A stretch of 64,000 nt of DNA from Omphalotus guepiniiformis. Lineage: Eukaryota > Basidiomycota > Agaricomycetes > Agaricales > Omphalotaceae. The stretch spans positions 310,001 to 374,000 of the forward strand of contig JAQOOI010000057.1 in assembly GCA_028554645.1 (NCBI GenBank), in the 5' to 3' direction. The stretch's first letter is position 1; every line of letters begins with the position of its first letter. This document shows positions 11,513 to 23,403 of this stretch, piece by piece. The notes beneath the pieces were generated by a model. It worked only from the letters and a program-made list of their open reading frames with translations. It searched no databases and was not told the DNA's origin. Both the position numbers and the translations under genes were made by a program.

Positions 11513-11802
11513 TCGGTTTACATATCGTATTAGTGCAGCAATTGCCTATTTGCCTCGCCGACGGTCTCCAGATGTATAATATAATGTAACTCAGTTGAAG
11601 TTCTGGCTTAACATGTCAGTTCTGGCTTAACACGTCTCTGTGTCGTACTTACCTCGTAGCATGCTTGTCTGTTAATATGAGTCTCTGTGATCTGAGGTCT
11701 TCCTGAATGACTGTCCAAATCTCAATCTGCTACCTCATCAACGAAAGCTCTTCAGATAACCGCTAGCCTGGCGAGGTCCGAAGATGATTGCTAGATGCCC
11801 AT

Positions 11803-11845
11803 TCGAAGCTCCTATTGGATCCTCCACGATTTTATGAACGATCTA
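11803..11845 (+). pseudogene. Terpene synthase exon 2 relic
   Basis: A stretch including CTCCTATTGGATCCTCCACG and TTTATGAACG matches 10845-10880 of terpene synthase 1 (the LLDTPRLYER codons) with a few changes. It is isolated, so it is probably the scar of an additional lost copy. Confidence 0.7.
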
Positions 11846-12775
11846 GCTCTGTAAGAAGTTCGTGAGCTGTGAGTGTTGTCAAAAGAGCAGCAGAGCAGCG
11901 CCGACGGGAAGTTGGAACAGTGACCTGACTCGGTCACAGGTGACCTCATCTGTGTGACATTAGTAATCCGGCCACCTATCCGGCTAATTTTCCTTTTCTC
12001 TCTTATTGACATCTTATCTCCTCTTATCTCCTGTACGAAAAACGGATATATTTGGATTGAGTTCTGCTTCTTGGCTTCGCTATCAAATACTAAGGCTCGT
12101 CTCTCTTACCAATTCATTCGTGCTATTTACTGACCGGCGTGCAAATTGTCCCGTGTGTCTCAAGGTTACAGTGGGTACTATCATCTTCGGAAGGTAACGT
12201 CTAGCCGCCGCTAGATTTAGAAAGATTTAATAACCTTTGATGTCCATTACATGTAGAGAAGTCGTCTCGTATCCAGACGCACTGGTAGCGCAACCTATGC
12301 GACGCACGCTCAGACAAGTCCGGAGGGAGCAAGGGGCTTGTGCAATCCTAAGGTGCAATGGGTACGAGACTAATAAGGAAGCAACGTAACGCATAACGGT
12401 GGGGCTGAGAGCAGGCTGAGAGGAACCGATACATTGAGGTAATCTATCATCTGCCCTAAGATTTCAATTTTCGCTGACCTGTGTTGCTAAAATTCCGGCC
12501 CATAACAGTGATTTTTAGGGTGGTTGCTAGCGTCATGGTTCCGCAACAGAAAACCTAGAGATATTAGGTTATGGTCCTTAGCCCCTCTGACCCATTGCCC
12601 AATCTTTGTCAAAACTTTCCATCCCTTTGAAGCTCGTCCAAAAAAGCTGGAACTCCTAATATCTCACGCCAGAAGGCATGCAATCGATCCACGGCGGTGT
12701 GCTACTAGCGGCCCCCCTATAGCACCAATCCCCGATTCAACTCCCACTGATATAAATGAGTAAGTAGAAGACGTG

Positions 12776-12781
12776 TATAAA
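12776..12781 (+). promoter_or_regulatory. Probable TATA box of terpene synthase 2
   Basis: TATAAA lies 58 bp before the start codon, at the same place and in the same context as in copy 1. Confidence 0.55.
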
Positions 12782-12833
12782 GCAACAAAAAAGATACCCA
12801 ATACCTTCATATCTGATCCTCTCTCAAGGACAG

Positions 12834-14012
12834 ATGGCCTCTCTACTTGCAGTCCCTCATGTTTCGCCCAACTCAAGCGTCGCGGTGACCCCACTGGATA
12901 CTGCCATGGTATTCTCTTGACCTCGTTCAATGCTAGCTGTGACCTGATTCTACTGCTAGGCCCCTAGCGTTGATCATGATACCGCCGAGATACGCAGGAT
13001 CATGAACGACTTCCTCACCCGGTGCGATATTCGCCTGGAAGGCATGCCTTTCGACGTCGATTTTTACAACGAGTGCAAGGAAGTCCTGATATCAGATTAT
13101 CTTTGCTGCACCCACGAAGTACCGACCATATTGGATTCATGGTGCGAGCGGAACCTCAACGGCGGAGTGTTCTTCGCTGCAACTGCGTATGGCCACCTCA
13201 ACTCCAAAGCGACAAAAGTGTATATCGCAATTTATAGTGCCTTGATGTTACACTGTGACGATGTCTTTGAGACGAATGTCGAGCTTTTTGGCGGGTTCAG
13301 CGAGCGGCTTATAAAGCGAGAACCACAGGGGGACTTGTTCCTAGACGCTCTTGCAAAGAGTCTATCAGAGCGCTCCCGATATTATGGTCGGTTTGCTTCT
13401 AATACGATTGTCACAGCTGCTTTGCGTTACTTCAACGGCATGTATGTGGAGCTGCAGACTCACAATATGAAGGTGAGTGAGGTTCCCGAGTTGCGGGAGG
13501 TTCCTCACACACCTTATGATGCTGGGCTAGTTTCATGAAGAACTTCATAACTTCGCCTTGTTTTGCAGGGAGCTATCCGGAGGCGCGGATGCATACTCCA
13601 TGTTCATATTCCCTCAGGACATCCCGTTTGACGTCTACGTCAAATGTCTTCCTGATCTGAGCATCTATATGAACTACGGAAAGTGAGTCCACTCATCGAT
13701 CGAGAGCACTCCCTTGAACATAAAATTATCTCTAGCGATGTCATGTCATTCTACAAAGAAGACCAAGCAGGGGAGACAGACAACTTCTTGTCTATCTTGA
13801 ATCAAGTCCACCCATCCATGACAAAATACCAGATACTCCAGAAATTCGTAGATGACACAATCGAAGCTGACTTGCGCGTGCGGAATACTCTGGCTGATTA
13901 TCAGCCTGCGCTTGATGCGTACGAGCATTTCCGCAAAGGATTCATCGTGTTCCATGTCTCTTCAAAAAGGTACAAATTTGGCGAATTGTTCTCGGACAAT
14001 AGATTCGAGTAA
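12834..14012 (+). CDS. Trichodiene-synthase-like sesquiterpene synthase 2
   Basis: Tandem paralogue of the preceding synthase. Exons 12834-12908, 12960-13472, 13531-13682 and 13736-14012 have exactly the same lengths (75, 513, 152, 277 nt) and phases as copy 1 and also give 338 residues. The metal-binding motifs are DDVFE and NDVMSFYKE, so catalysis should be intact. Divergence from copy 1 is substantial, including around the DDxxE helix, so substrate folding and product may differ. The upstream region is also shared, so regulation may be similar. The family fold is certain; the product is unknown. Confidence 0.9.
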
Positions 14013-14278
14013 ATGGGTTACCTATCACATTACTACAGCAATTGTCTATTTGCCTCGCCGACGGTGGTCCAATTGTATAACATAATGTATAACCACTTGG
14101 AATCGAATCTTTTAATGCAATTATCATCGCTAAATAAGTACACCAGCCCTACCAAGCCAACGAACCTATGTACCACAGAAAATAAATGCACTTGGCCAAT
14201 TTCAAGAAAGAAAAAAAAAACGAATTGCAAGAAATGGCCTAAAAATTCCTGCTCTGCTTGCTCTGCTCTGCTCACGGC

Positions 14279-15702
14279 CTAATACCTGCGGTCCCTATCA
14301 TCATACCTGCCACGGTCATAATCACGATCCCGGTAACTACGATCACGATCTCTATCGTCTCGGTACCTATCATCTCGGTACCGGTCATAGTCGCGTCTGC
14401 TTCCTCTGTAATCATCAGAACGACTACCGCGACCACCGCGACGGTCATCGTAGTCGCGTGCGTAACGACTGTCGTACGGCCGGGGATCATAGGGACGTTC
14501 GTCTGCAAACAAAAGGACAAAAGATATGAGCAACATGATAGTAACGCATAGTCGGAGTTGGACGTACAGTCGCGACGCTTGCTTGGGCCGTGATATTTTC
14601 CAGGCGTTGGTGTTCTTGCCCTTCCTCGGCGGGCCTTTGTCAAAAAATAAATAAATCAGATTTCACGAAGGTAGGTAAGATAAAAAAACACACCCTTTGA
14701 ACAGTCATGACCTTCCCCATAAACTCAGTAGCATTGAGCGCCGTAATAGCAGCATCAGCCTCCTCACTCGTCTCCATTGTGACGAAACCAAACAAACGTG
14801 ATTCACGAGTATGAGGATCATAAACGACAGATGCTTTTTGAACCTAACGATGTACAAACAAGATCAACAATTGAACGCATAAATAGAGTGATAATAACGC
14901 ACCCTGCCAACTTTAGCAAAAGCCGCTTCGAGGTCGCGAGTGTCCACTTTATGGCTCAGACCAGAAACATGAAGATTATTTCCAGGATTATGTCCAGCAT
15001 CACCACGACTAACGATAACAGGGGGGGGGGGGGGGGGGGGGGGTGCTTCACTTACTACACGTATCTCGCCTAGGAAAGCAAAATGAACCTCACCCTCTAT
15101 CACCAGGACTCCTACTCCTACTTGACCCTCGAGGAGGAGGTCCATTATTCCCATACGAATTTGAATCATCTTGAGGCGCAGTACCTCCAATATCTTGAGT
15201 AGGAATACTAATACTTGCAGTAGAATTCGGCGGTGCCATATCTTGTGGTTGCCAGGCTGATAACGAGTGAACGCAAAAGAGTCAGGTTGATGTCGATCAT
15301 GGGCGAAGGTAGGCGAAGTATTATTGAGTAGTGAGTAGTGAGGGGGTGAGGGGGGAGGAGCCAAGAGCCCAGACGTTTCGAGGCCGAACAAACTCGAAAA
15401 GATTTACAAGTCGTAAAATCATTTTTAGGGGGAGGGGCAAATTATATTCGAAAATTTATCTTTTTCTGGTGCTCGATATTTGTGGAAAAATGTCGGCCTT
15501 GAGCCGAGAATTTGGGCAGAGCAAAAAGTAGAGAATAGATAGAAGGTAGCCAGAAGTAGCCAGAAGAAATAGTCGGAGAAAAAATGTGACAACAAGCCGA
15601 TTTTTTTTAGATATATTCTTCCGACTGGGCGAAAATGTCGAAGAAAGGTCGAGAACCTATGTGGCTACCGGGTGCTGATGCTGGGGACGTACCGTTGTCC
15701 AT
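14279..15702 (-). CDS. Transformer-2-like RRM splicing factor
   Basis: Six exons (15702-15693, 15256-15094, 15008-14903, 14843-14694, 14634-14568, 14502-14279) join in frame to 239 residues. An N-terminal Ser/Arg-containing segment (GSSRSRSPGDRG) precedes a single RRM from about residue 65. RNP2 is LHVSGL and RNP1 is SRLFGFVTME, with Leu where Gly is common. A conserved linker (RARTPTPGKYHGPSKR) follows, then an Arg/Asp/Tyr-rich tail. This order matches fungal Tra2-like nuclear proteins that bind exonic enhancers in pre-mRNA. The first coding exon is only 10 nt, followed by a ~436-bp intron, long for this genome. Intron 2 contains a C23 run in the transcript. Confidence 0.85.
15021..15043 (-). 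repeat. G23 homopolymer in intron 2 of the Tra2-like gene
   Basis: Twenty-three consecutive G on the plus strand, read as poly-C in the transcript. It ends 12 bases from the 3' splice site, where a polypyrimidine tract would sit. The exact length is uncertain because such runs are prone to sequencing error. Confidence 0.8.
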
Positions 15703-16030
15703 CGTTGTACTCGTTGGGTTGCTGGATGCTGAATGCGCTTTGTTGCTGGTGGTGGTGGTGGTTCGGGTTCAGGAGGTTCGACGTGGCGGGACCCATATAG
15801 CGATTACCTAAGTGGAAGTTCTCCGCTTCAACTGAATTTCCGGTGCATGCGTGCTATTTTACAGAACTAAGTACAGTGCGCTAACAGTAAAATCTACAGA
15901 TACAATGTATATCGTAACCACTCTTGGACCACCTCCGTGCTAAAACATATCCGAGTCGCGATACTCGCTGCCCTTGAACTTCTGTTTGTCGCTGCTCAAC
16001 GCCTTCCCCTTCAAACTACTCCCCGACAAC

Positions 16031-18234
16031 TTATCGCCAAACGTAGGCTGAATCCAGAGAAGCGATCTTGTTTTCGATGCGCACGCAGTCCGCCTCAGGC
16101 CAGTTGTCAGAGTCAATGGCCTCCGTGAATCGGTTGATCATCCAAACCGAGTTGAGCTTTCCCTTGCGAATGAACCCCATCACATCTATCGAATCCAGCT
16201 CTTGGCGCTCCTCAGCGGAGGCAGCATCATATTCCCTCTGCCGCATATCGACAAACGCTTGCGAGGGAGAAGGTTTATCCTCATACCGGACGGTGAACAC
16301 AATCTCGAGGTCGTAGATTAAATCTCGGAGCGCAGTCGCTGGAAGTCTAGCAGAATTTTTCATGAACTTGCATAGGATTTGTGAGAAGGCTTTTCGACCG
16401 CCACCTTCAACACCTCCCGGAGCATCGGCATTTGGGGCAGCATAGTCATAGACCCAGCACATTGTGTTCGCCAACCCTTCGCTCGACAGGCCATTCTTGG
16501 TGTACCGAAGTATTATCCAAGATAAGACGTGGAAGAAGCTTTCAAGGTCATCCTCAAGTTCTGGGAACACCGGGCCCAGATCTCCCCGAGGTTGTAAGAG
16601 AAGCCGAGCCGCAATGAATTGCCAGGTACCCTGAAAGAGTGAACAATTTCATGCCAGGCCATCATAGGGGCAAACGATGAAGACGTACCATGCGTATAGA
16701 TTGACGTCCTCCTTCACTGAGCTCTGCCACCGGCTTTGAGAGGTCCCAATCAATCAGATATCCATGCCCATCCTTGCCAATCAAAATATTTCCCGTACTG
16801 ATGTCGCGATGCAAGATCTTGGCTTTTTCATAAGCCTCATGATGCGCTAAGAATGCTTTCGTCAGAAAAAGAGGAAATAGGAAGTAGCATATACTCACCT
16901 TGCATGGCATCTCTCATAGCACGAACCATCGTACGGGTGTTGTCAAACTGTGTGAGGTCTTCACCCACATCGTCAAGCAGCAGTCGATAATGTTGATGCT
17001 GGCGGAGGGTTGCAAGATCGATGTCGCATGTTTTAGTGTGATGGTTACGAAGAGGAATGTCGCCGGCTTGATGACATTCTGGGATATTGTGCACTTCCGC
17101 TGCCCGTAGCTTCCCATAGATGTCACCTTCCTTCACCATACCTTCTCCAACGACACGCCATGCATCCTTCAAAAGAAGGCATCGCTTCCTCACCTGATCC
17201 CAGACCGGTATACAACGAGTGCAACGGCCAGTAAGAGCATTTCGACCGCGGAAGCGTGGGTGGCTACCATAGCAGTAATTCACTTCACCCTCCTTCGTGT
17301 CATCGTAGACACCGAACTTCCATATAGGAGCCGTGGGGCTCAACCCAAGTTCCTTTCGAGCTCGTGCGACGTACTCCGCATCGGCCTCACCAGGAATCGT
17401 GACTGTCTCGTCCAAACCACGGTCGGCATCCGATGCTCGACTCAATCGCCAAAGGAATATTGCCAAGACTTTCGCTCCCTGACAGTGCTAATGTTGAGTT
17501 TCTGGGTTACGATTGCACCAGACCGATCCCAACGTATGAACCTGACCCATTTCTTCTGAATAAACACTGTGAACAGGTGCGTGCGATACTGTTGTGAGAA
17601 TTGGGCGATGGCACAACAGGTGATTTGTCCTCGCGTCGCTCGTGCGTGGTCGGTGTTGAGTACGAAGGGGTCATCTTCCTTGCGAACGTCAGCGAACGGG
17701 TCATCTTGTGGGTCGAATTTGACCGCGAAATGCGTCTGTGCAAGAGACATATCCGCTATTTTCACTCTTCCCGAGTTGACCTTATACATAGTGATATCTG
17801 GTTTCACTTCATCCTGCTCCGCTCCAGCGTTGACTGTGTCTATATTGTTAGAGGTGTCGACAAGCTCCATGCTCCCATCACAAAATGCGCCGAGTGATTC
17901 AAGCTATTGCAGCGCAATTAGAGTCCTTGAATCTTTTAAAAAAGAAGCGTGGTACTGACCAGAATTGGATACAATTCTCGCTCGGATTTCACCGTGTCGG
18001 CTTTCAACAACTTGTCGAATGCACTCTTCCTCTCGTCCCATGGAATCTCCCCAGCATAGGGAATATAATTATCGACAAATTCTGTCACTGGCACAGGTCC
18101 CAGGAATTTGTCCTTCGTCTCGGTAGCGTAAGCTTGCATTCGTTGTACGCGAAAAGCGGTGAGCCTAAGTTTCTTTGAGCTAACTGTGGAGATGATGAAC
18201 ACAAAAACGAGAACTTACCATATCTACACTGCAT
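16031..18234 (-). CDS. FunK1-type fungal protein kinase, with apparent frameshift
   Basis: FunK1 kinases are a family expanded in mushrooms; substrates are unknown. Exons 18234-18219, 18183-17960, 17903-16899, 16846-16689 and 16630-16031 have GT-AG borders. Diagnostic segments include FIRWDRSGAIVT, LAIFLWRLSRAS, LLLKDAWRV, the catalytic loop ILHRDISTGNILI, the DFG-equivalent LIDWDLSK, GTWQFIAARLL and DDLESFFHVLSWI. The third exon does not stay in one frame. Between QKLNI and LAIFLW (17465-17490) the frame shifts as if one base had been lost, and no plausible intron repairs it. Either this is a recent pseudogene or an assembly error. The rest of the coding sequence looks constrained, so I call it a CDS with caution. 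The N-terminal start is tentative. Confidence 0.8.
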
Positions 18235-19265
18235 GAGCTGGTCCTTAAGTAGTATTTAGAGAAATGAAGTTTGCCCGCATATAGAAATCGCTGTGGCTCA
18301 AAGACACAGTCAGTGGTCGCGTCTGCAGGTCACGTCAAATCCACAAGCCCACAGACAATACCACGGACACGTGATGCCATTTGCCGTCCACAGCCACTGC
18401 CAGCATTATCAGCTTTGACACTGGCGTCCATTGGAAAGTTGTCGGTGAGTACCCTATGTCCTTCATGCCAACAGCATTCTCAATACTTGACTTCTCAGCA
18501 GGAATAAATTAAACATATATGCGGGACTCGTACGGCTAGGATTGATGGTTCATCTAGACAATTCGTCAAAGAAAGCTCACACAAATGCAAGAAAAAGACT
18601 GGACCAAAGATCTGTTTTGAATCCAAGCTCTACAAGCGAATAAGCGCTCCAACTGCACCCCCAACGCGCCGAACTACTTTCAGGTTTTGCAGAAGGACGT
18701 TGTAGTTCAGACTCGAGCACCAAGACATCGAGCTCGGTAGTAGCAAAGAGATCCTCGAACATGATAGCCTTCAAAGCGTATGCCAAAGTGAAGATTTTAT
18801 CGACGGTAAGTTACGATTAGATCCTCGGCGTGAAGCACTGAGGAAGGAAGACAACCAGAACATAAGCTACTTAGGAAGAAGTGAACCTGAATTGGATCAG
18901 GATAAAGAGAAAGTTCATGAATTAATTCATCACTGATGATCATGACTAGTCTAAGATATAGTAAAAAGGGCTACATAGGAATGAAAAAACAAAAACGACG
19001 AAACTACACATATCTAGTCGATACATAAATGCGAAAGAGAGTAAAGGATGCCAAACCGACGTGGCATCCAGGTAATATAATGCATAATTAACCAGTTCAA
19101 AAGAATCGAGAGAAAACCGAAACCAAGAAATTAGATATCCATAAATCGAGAGAATCCGTCCAGCGGACATTAATAGTGACTGAGAAAAACCATACTAATC
19201 ATCAAGGACAGGTGAGCCTCATCTAAATTCAACAAAGAAAGAAAACTAACCCACCTCCTTCGAAT
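18235..19265. other. Intergenic
   Basis: No supported gene. Short open frames here lack family resemblance and splice continuity. Confidence 0.5.
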
Positions 19266-21102
19266 TCAAGCACACTTCGCCTTCTTCGCCTGCGGCTGCC
19301 CTTCCTCCGAGTCCTTCTTCGCCCTAGGCGTCTTCTCCGGCAACGGACCCCTAAACGGAGCAAGCGCAGGACACGTCAACTGATGCCTAGTAACACTACT
19401 CTCCCTCGTATGCACCTTCCCACAAAACCTACACCAAGAAGTATGCGCCTCAGCATGCCGATCAGCCAAATGCTTCGCATAACTCCCAGCTTTAACCGTA
19501 CACCCCAATCCCATTCGCTTCCCCTTCTTCCCTTGCGCAATGTCCCGATTCTCCGTCTCGCATTGAGTACAATTAATATCTTGTTGTCGCCAAGGAATAC
19601 TGTTCGACATTTCAATGTAGAAATGTTTGTGGCGGAGATGCTCGTTGATCCTGTCGTATCGAAGATCGTTGAGCGTCTCGCCGCATTCGCAGACGACGGA
19701 CTTTTCTTCGGTGCTGGAAACGACGGCGAGGAGACGAGGCGGAATGGTAGGAAAAATAGCGCGATGTCTCTCGCTTGGAAGGCGTTCACGCACACTAGTG
19801 GGCACATCTTTATGGAGCGTGATGAGAAGGCTGACATCGGAAAAATGATTAGACGCGAATGAAAAGCATGTACGCAAAGGAGAACATACAGTGTCCCATC
19901 GTAAGCCCGAAGTTCCCATTTACTTTCTGGACGGATCTCAGTGTTTGCACTAATCACATATCAGCAACAAACCACAAGGAGATTCATAACCAGAACAACT
20001 TACTCGATAACAGGTTTCGAATAGACCGGTCCCACTATCATATCCTGCCGCGCCGGCGGCGCCGCAGTCTGAACCTCCTCAGGAGGAGGATGAACAACCT
20101 GAGGAAGAGCCACTGGCAATTGATTAATCTGAGCTTGACTAGGAATCTGAGTCAGTGCCATCTGAAACGTAAACCCAGGATAAGTAGGCATATTCTGAGC
20201 CTCCACCGTCAACCCGTTCGCGAAAGCTCCAAAGGTTTCGTCAATCACAGGCTCTTCAATGAGACGTTGGCCATACGCAACCTCAGCGGGGCCGAATTCC
20301 ATTTGCGCTCGCTGGGCTTCGCTAACCGTTACTTCAAAAGGCTCCGAAAAGTAGGTTGGGAAAACCAAGTCAGCCCCCGCGGTAGCGCTGTCTGACCAAC
20401 GATTCGACGGAGGCGGGGGTTCGGTGACGACAGGAGGAATTTCCTCAGGCTCTTCATCATCACCCGAATCCAAATCGAAATCAAAGTCGTTGAATTCGTC
20501 ATCGGAGTCTTCAACAGCAGGTCGCTTGGCCGGAACCACCGCAGAGGCAGTAGGCTCCACCAAGAGAACATCACTGAAATCCTCCATAGTCAAAGTCTTC
20601 TGACGAAGCAAAGCATTGCGGAAACGCGCAGCCTCGACGGCATCGATACTCTTGCCTACAGGAGGCAGATTTTCATTGTTGTGGCCCGCACAGTGGTTGG
20701 TTGAGGAAGAGCGCAGAATAGGCGAAGTAGTGGTGTCGGAAAACGTGGACATATCCAGAACGGGGAAATCATTGTCTTGGAAAAGCATGCCCATGAAGTC
20801 AGCGTCATCACACCAGTGTCGAGAGGGGATGTTCGGAAAGATGTTCGTGAGCTCGGTACCAGACCTGATTGTTGAAGACAGTGAGCACCGGGAAAAAGGC
20901 ACGGCACAAGAGATAAGAACGTACAGAGTCAAGTCATACCTCCCACTCTCGCACTGGCTCGGAATATCAAGAAGCTCAGCTTCCGCGTTGGAGTGTACAT
21001 AACTGCAACGAATCGCGTCAATGACCCTCCCAACTATGCAGAAAAGAAAAGAAAATCGAAGACATAATCAACACCAGGTTGACCTTGGAATATAGCAGAC
21101 AT
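19266..21102 (-). CDS. Acidic Cys/His-rich protein of unknown function
   Basis: Five exons (21102-21084, 21033-20940, 20864-20004, 19949-19890, about 19830-19266) join in frame to about 532 residues. The start is the ATG of MSAIFQ. The central part is low-complexity and acidic (DSDDEFNDFDFDLDSGDDEE around residue 150) and Pro-rich. The C-terminal ~170 residues have three Cys/His clusters: CECGETL with HLRHKH, CTQCE followed by a basic stretch and HLADRH, and CRFCGKVHTRESSVTRHQ followed by TC. The last resembles a C2H2 finger. The C-terminus is basic (PRAKK, QAKKAK) and could be a nuclear localisation signal. A nuclear DNA- or RNA-binding role is plausible but not shown. I do not recognise the family. 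Confidence 0.72.
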
Positions 21103-22131
21103 GTTTTGTTAAAGAAGGAAAGATAAAAAAAGAAGTAGGAGTATGTTGGTTTGAGAGGAGAGAAATGAAATATTATTGGGGACCTACTGGCAAGCTCGCT
21201 CTAAAATACCTCTTCGAAGGACGCATTGACCGCTGCTTGTGTCTCCATTGTCCTCCTACCTGTGGCCTCGCAGGCAAAGCGACTATCGTCATATAGGGCC
21301 ATAATACCGAGTGAACCTCGATGAGAAATCACTTTTTCCTCTAAATTTCTACAATTGGTCAAATGGCCGATAGAAAGGGCGGGTCAGAACAATGGGAGAG
21401 GTCGCTCAAAGCAACTCCCGATGATCTGTCCACTGCTACTGTGTCTCATACACGCGACATGTACAAAAAGTATTCGGCCCGTACCGTTCATCCCTGTGGC
21501 CCAACTTGTCTAGGATGCTCCCTTTTGCCCACGAGGCCTTTTGAGACCTTGAGCAATTGTCCTAGTCAAAGCGTAGAGAGCGATTCCAGCTCCATCGGTT
21601 TTGACAATATCGTGGTAGCGCTCCTGCTTGTACTTCCAAATAATCGTACCCGTAAAGTATCAAAGCGAAGTCGTGGAACCTCGAGCACTTTTCCAGATCA
21701 GAGAAAGACGCAAATATTGAATGGCTTTCAAGTTCATCTTGCGTAGAGCCAAGTAGCTGTATGAAGGATAAGTGAGAGTGAAGATGGAACAAGCTAGAGT
21801 CTAGACTCGTACTTGAGATATTGTGGTCTGCGGCCCGCCCGGCTAACCCCGCGAGCGCCAAAACTCTAAAAAAAAGGTGGCAGTGCATATACTCAAGAAG
21901 CCTAAAACTCATCAAGTTTCCGCGATATCTTCACGAATTTCTTGCACAACACCACAATCCAATAAATCACCACCGAGGTGATATTCCAACTTAGGTATTT
22001 GAAACATGAACACTGATAACTTCGTCTACGTTGATTGCTTTTCCACAATGAGATAGTATTACACAAGACAAAGGTAAAAATGATTCTCACCCGGAGACTT
22101 CCTCATGCTCCGCCGCGTTGACTCAGACGAC
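21103..22131. other. Intergenic
   Basis: No convincing gene. A short minus-strand stretch near 21660-21540 reads like a fragment (IIWKYKQERYHDIVKTDGAG) but has no surrounding exons I can join. Confidence 0.4.
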
Positions 22132-22535
22132 CTACTTCTTGCCTGAGCTCAAGTGAGTTTGACCATTGCGGTCCGTATATTTGGCAAACCCATCCCCGCT
22201 GTTATAGTATTTTGATCCATCGGGGTTACGGTAATAATAGCTGCCATCGCTATTCAACCATAATGGGATATGAGCACAAGAGAGTACTTGGGCAAAGGAA
22301 GAGGTATCAAGAACCGAATTGGAATAATGATACGCGTTGCTACCATCGCCGTGGTCCCTTTTACAGTAGTGATTGCCCTACGAAATGATATTACACGTGA
22401 ACATCGAAGGATCTTGGAACACGTCGAGGACGCGTCACGTAGTAGACTCGGAGAAGTTGGTTAAGGAATGAGACACACTTGATCGTTCGTGCCAGAGCCG
22501 GCGTAGGTAAAATCGCCTTTGCTGCTGCTAGACAT
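22132..22535 (-). pseudogene. Small Gly/Ser/Tyr-rich protein, copy A, splice-defective
   Basis: Paralogue of the gene at 22944-23403. Exon 1 (MSSSSKGDFTYAGSGTNDQ), exon 2 (GNHYCKRDHGDGSNAYHYSN) and exon 3 (DGSYYYRNPDGSKYYNSGDG...) are all present. At the second intron the donor context reads AATTCG|GTTC where the paralogue has AACAC|GTTC. The single extra base puts exon 3 out of frame if the canonical GT is used. Either a non-canonical donor is used or the copy is dead. Related small soluble proteins with the GNHYC/SRDYG signature occur widely in fungi; their role is unknown. Confidence 0.6.
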
Positions 22536-22943
22536 ATTGAGACTTCAGTGAACACGATGGGTAGAGAGTACTTGTGAAGATGATGGTGGTATAGAAGAAA
22601 AAAAGAGAAGAGTTTGGGAGCGGTTTTATAGTGGAAGATCTAGAACATGTGATCGAGAAGTCAAAGACGAAACTCTGAGCACTGAGCACATCCTTTGTGT
22701 TCATTAGAGTTCGGATTTAGCTATACCTTCACGATTTCCTCGTGCACAATATCATGAAGCCTCACAATCTCACAATGAATCACTATCAAGATAAAATTCC
22801 AACTTAAAGTACTATACATGAAATTCAATGCTTTGCAACGACGAAACATATTGACTATTCTGAGCATGACATTGCGTTAAAACGAGACTACGCGAGGCGA
22901 AGGAGAAAGAAAGAATTCTCACCAGACTTCCAGCAACAACAAA

Positions 22944-23403
22944 CTACTTCTTGCCAGAACTTGAGCTCGTCGAGCTCGAGTGACTCTGACCACTAGGAGC
23001 CGTATATTGGGCATATCCTTCCCCGCTGTTATAGTACTTCGACCCATCAGAGTTGGAGTAGTAATAACTTCCATCGCTATTCATATTCAATCATAGAGGG
23101 CATGAGCACAATACAGCATTGAGCAGAGAAAGAGGAATAACGAACGTGTTGGAGTAATGGTAGGCATTGCTATCATTGCCATAGTCCCTTGAGCAATAAT
23201 GGTTGCCCTACGAAAGAAGAAATCCAATCAGATTCAATGTATATAAATCGAAACGACAAGCAACAAGCTGAAACACGTCCAAGACGCGTCACGTAGCAAA
23301 TGTGCCACTCGACTCAAAGAGGGGCTCAGGGGGGTGATCACGAGAAACATACCTGACTATTCGTGCCAGAGCCAGTGTAGGTATAATCACCTTTGCCAGA
23401 CAT
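22944..23403 (-). CDS. Small Gly/Ser/Tyr-rich protein, copy B
   Basis: Three short exons joined by GT-AG introns encode about 81 residues. The start is MSGKGDYTYTGSGTNSQ, then GNHYCSRDYGNDSNAYHYSN, then DGSYYYSNSDGSKYYNSGEG and a Ser-rich tail ending SSSSGKK. The repeated DGS(Y/K)YY motif and lack of hydrophobic segments point to a soluble, probably disordered or beta-hairpin-repeat protein. No signal peptide is visible. It belongs to a small fungal family I recognise only by pattern (GNHYCSRDYG); no function is known to me. The tandem copy A lies 400 bp downstream in the same orientation. Confidence 0.7.

Larger units (their letters stand above)
11513..12833. other. Spacer between the terpene synthase copies
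   Basis: No intact gene. It contains a short relic of terpene synthase coding sequence at 11803-11845 and, from about 12715, the duplicated promoter of the second copy. The middle part is unrecognised. Confidence 0.6.

Noticed and set aside
14272..14643. Minus-strand frame with a Val/Ile/Thr-rich translation
   Set aside because: Shadow of the Arg/Asp/Tyr-rich tail of the Tra2-like gene in another frame.
15008..15093. Poly-Pro segment in a continuous minus-strand frame
   Set aside because: It comes from the C23 run inside an intron; splicing as modelled gives GDRGRGDAGHN instead.
17569..17958. Plus-strand frame of 129 codons
   Set aside because: Antisense shadow of the FunK1 kinase exon.
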